Shown here piece after piece: positions 63,098 to 64,000 of a stretch of 64,000 bases of DNA; the stretch's first letter is position 1; each line of letters begins with the position of its first letter. The stretch covers positions 1 through 64,000 of the forward strand of contig NZ_JBHRTA010000022.1 of the NCBI RefSeq assembly GCF_042646065.1. The letters run 5' to 3'. This stretch comes from Parapedobacter deserti. Lineage in GTDB: Bacteria > Bacteroidota > Bacteroidia > Sphingobacteriales > Sphingobacteriaceae. A program made the translations under genes and the position numbers. The notes under the pieces are model-generated. The model was not told where the DNA came from. It saw nothing but the letters and a program-made list of their open reading frames with translations, and ran no database searches.

Positions 63098-63970
63098 ATG
63101 CCGCTACATTATATTGATTTTAATAACAAGTTTATTCCGGAAAATGACGCGATATTTGTTTCGGACAACCGTTCCTTCCGTTACGGCGATGGCCTGTTTG
63201 AGACCATGCGATGGATGGACGGCGATATCCGTTTTCTAGCTTACCACGCGGCAAGGCTTCATGAGGGCATGCGCATGTTGCAATTGGAGCATACCCCGGC
63301 ATTAGACGCCGATATGATCCGTTCCCGAGCAGCTGCACTCATTAGGAGAAACGAACTGGAAGGCCAGCATGTTCGGATCCGGCTTCAGGTTTATCGGGAC
63401 GGCGGAGGACTATACAGCCCACAACAGAATAAGGCGGCATACGTGATGAGCGTTTCCCGGCTCGATCCAGACGATGTAAAACACCGGAAAGTCGGGCTCA
63501 TTGTAGATGTTTATACTGAATACCGCAAGCCGTACAGCGAGCTGTCAAAATTGAAGTCGGCTAATTCCCTGATCTATGTCATGGCAGGACTGCACCGAAA
63601 GAAGAATGGGTTGGATGACGTGCTGATACTGAATCAGGAAGGATATCTCTGTGAATCGCTAAGTTCTAATGTCTTCATATGGTATGGCAAAAAGCTTTAC
63701 ACACCCGCCATCAGCGAGGGGTGTATTGACGGTGTAATGCGAAAAGTCGTAATCAACATCGCATTGGCCAGCGGGTTGGATGTGATTGAAGCGCAGATTA
63801 GTCCAGCCGTCATGCTTGAAGCGGATGAAATTTTCCACACCAACGCCATTCACGGTGTGCAATGGGTGATGGGCTACAAGCAAAAGCGTTATTTCAACCG
63901 AATCTCGCGCATGCTGCAGGAAAAGCTGCTTGCGGTGGGGGGTGACGATGAATATGCCAATATGCCTTAG
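63098..63970 (+). CDS. Class IV PLP aminotransferase / aminodeoxychorismate lyase-like
   Basis: This 290-residue protein has the fold-type IV signatures FRYGDGLFETMRW, LKSANSLIYVMAG (PLP lysine in KLKSANS), YLCESLSSNVFIWYG, TPAISEGCIDGVMRKVV and TNAIHGVQWV. Family members include branched-chain aminotransferase (IlvE) and 4-amino-4-deoxychorismate lyase (PabC). The short length and GDGLFETMR favour PabC, but this is not decisive. It follows rluD by 74 bp and ends 30 bp before the window end. Confidence 0.8.
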   Translation: MPLHYIDFNNKFIPENDAIFVSDNRSFRYGDGLFETMRWMDGDIRFLAYHAARLHEGMRMLQLEHTPALDADMIRSRAAALIRRNELEGQHVRIRLQVYRDGGGLYSPQQNKAAYVMSVSRLDPDDVKHRKVGLIVDVYTEYRKPYSELSKLKSANSLIYVMAGLHRKKNGLDDVLILNQEGYLCESLSSNVFIWYGKKLYTPAISEGCIDGVMRKVVINIALASGLDVIEAQISPAVMLEADEIFHTNAIHGVQWVMGYKQKRYFNRISRMLQEKLLAVGGDDEYANMP

Positions 63971-64000
63971 TTACTTGACGGTATCAATATCAGCGTACCC

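Overview
The window looks like chromosomal DNA of a member of the Bacteroidota, most likely family Sphingobacteriaceae (Pedobacter / Sphingobacterium / Parapedobacter type). The evidence is the gene content (fused SecDF, DUF3857/transglutaminase pairs, L-lysine 6-transaminase, paired DUF6443-type RHS proteins, PorT-like barrels), the lack of strong Shine-Dalgarno sequences, and repeated use of the Bacteroidota promoter form TTTG/TTG - about 20 nt - TAnnTTTG. Species cannot be fixed by reading alone.

Region A (1-14990) is accessory. A truncated XRE regulator and three ATAGGC-N3-GCCTAT sites lie before a two-gene RHS locus (1006 aa + 1196 aa) whose C-terminal tip is glycine-zipper rich. The tip is followed by a small membrane protein (candidate immunity protein), a hairpin terminator and a convergent XRE gene. 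A recombinase element comes next: SymE-like toxin, P-loop ATPase, and two tyrosine recombinases of which the second lacks catalytic residues. About 700 bp of GC-rich non-coding DNA with inverted repeats follows. After it lies a second, headless RHS tip with its own promoter, two small membrane proteins, a terminator and another convergent XRE gene. Fragments of a third and fourth cassette (RHS-tip relic, two XRE relics, a terminator) follow. The repeated unit tip - membrane protein(s) - terminator - convergent XRE is the most interesting structure in the window.

Region B (14995-27230) is a type II secretion / type IV pilus-like assembly cluster: major pseudopilin, prepilin peptidase, GspE ATPase; then on the other strand GspF, two minor pseudopilins and a GspK-position protein; then secretin, GspL-, GspM/PilO- and PilP/GspC-like proteins, a lipoprotein and a MORN-type protein.

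Region C (27414-63970) is mostly core genome: penicillin acylase-family hydrolase, xylose isomerase-like TIM barrel protein, the rod-shape operon mreB-mreC-mreD-mrdA-rodA, two DUF3857/transglutaminase-like secreted proteins (one without catalytic Cys), an M1 / DPP-IV / M24 peptidase group, a PolX protein whose polymerase site looks dead, a marR-FNR-ferredoxin-NDH2 redox operon, a dicarboxylate symporter, secDF, two outer-membrane barrel proteins, guaB, lysine 6-transaminase, a D-cysteine desulfhydrase/ACC deaminase-like enzyme, a RluD-type pseudouridine synthase and a class IV aminotransferase. No rRNA, tRNA, CRISPR array or classical insertion sequence was seen.
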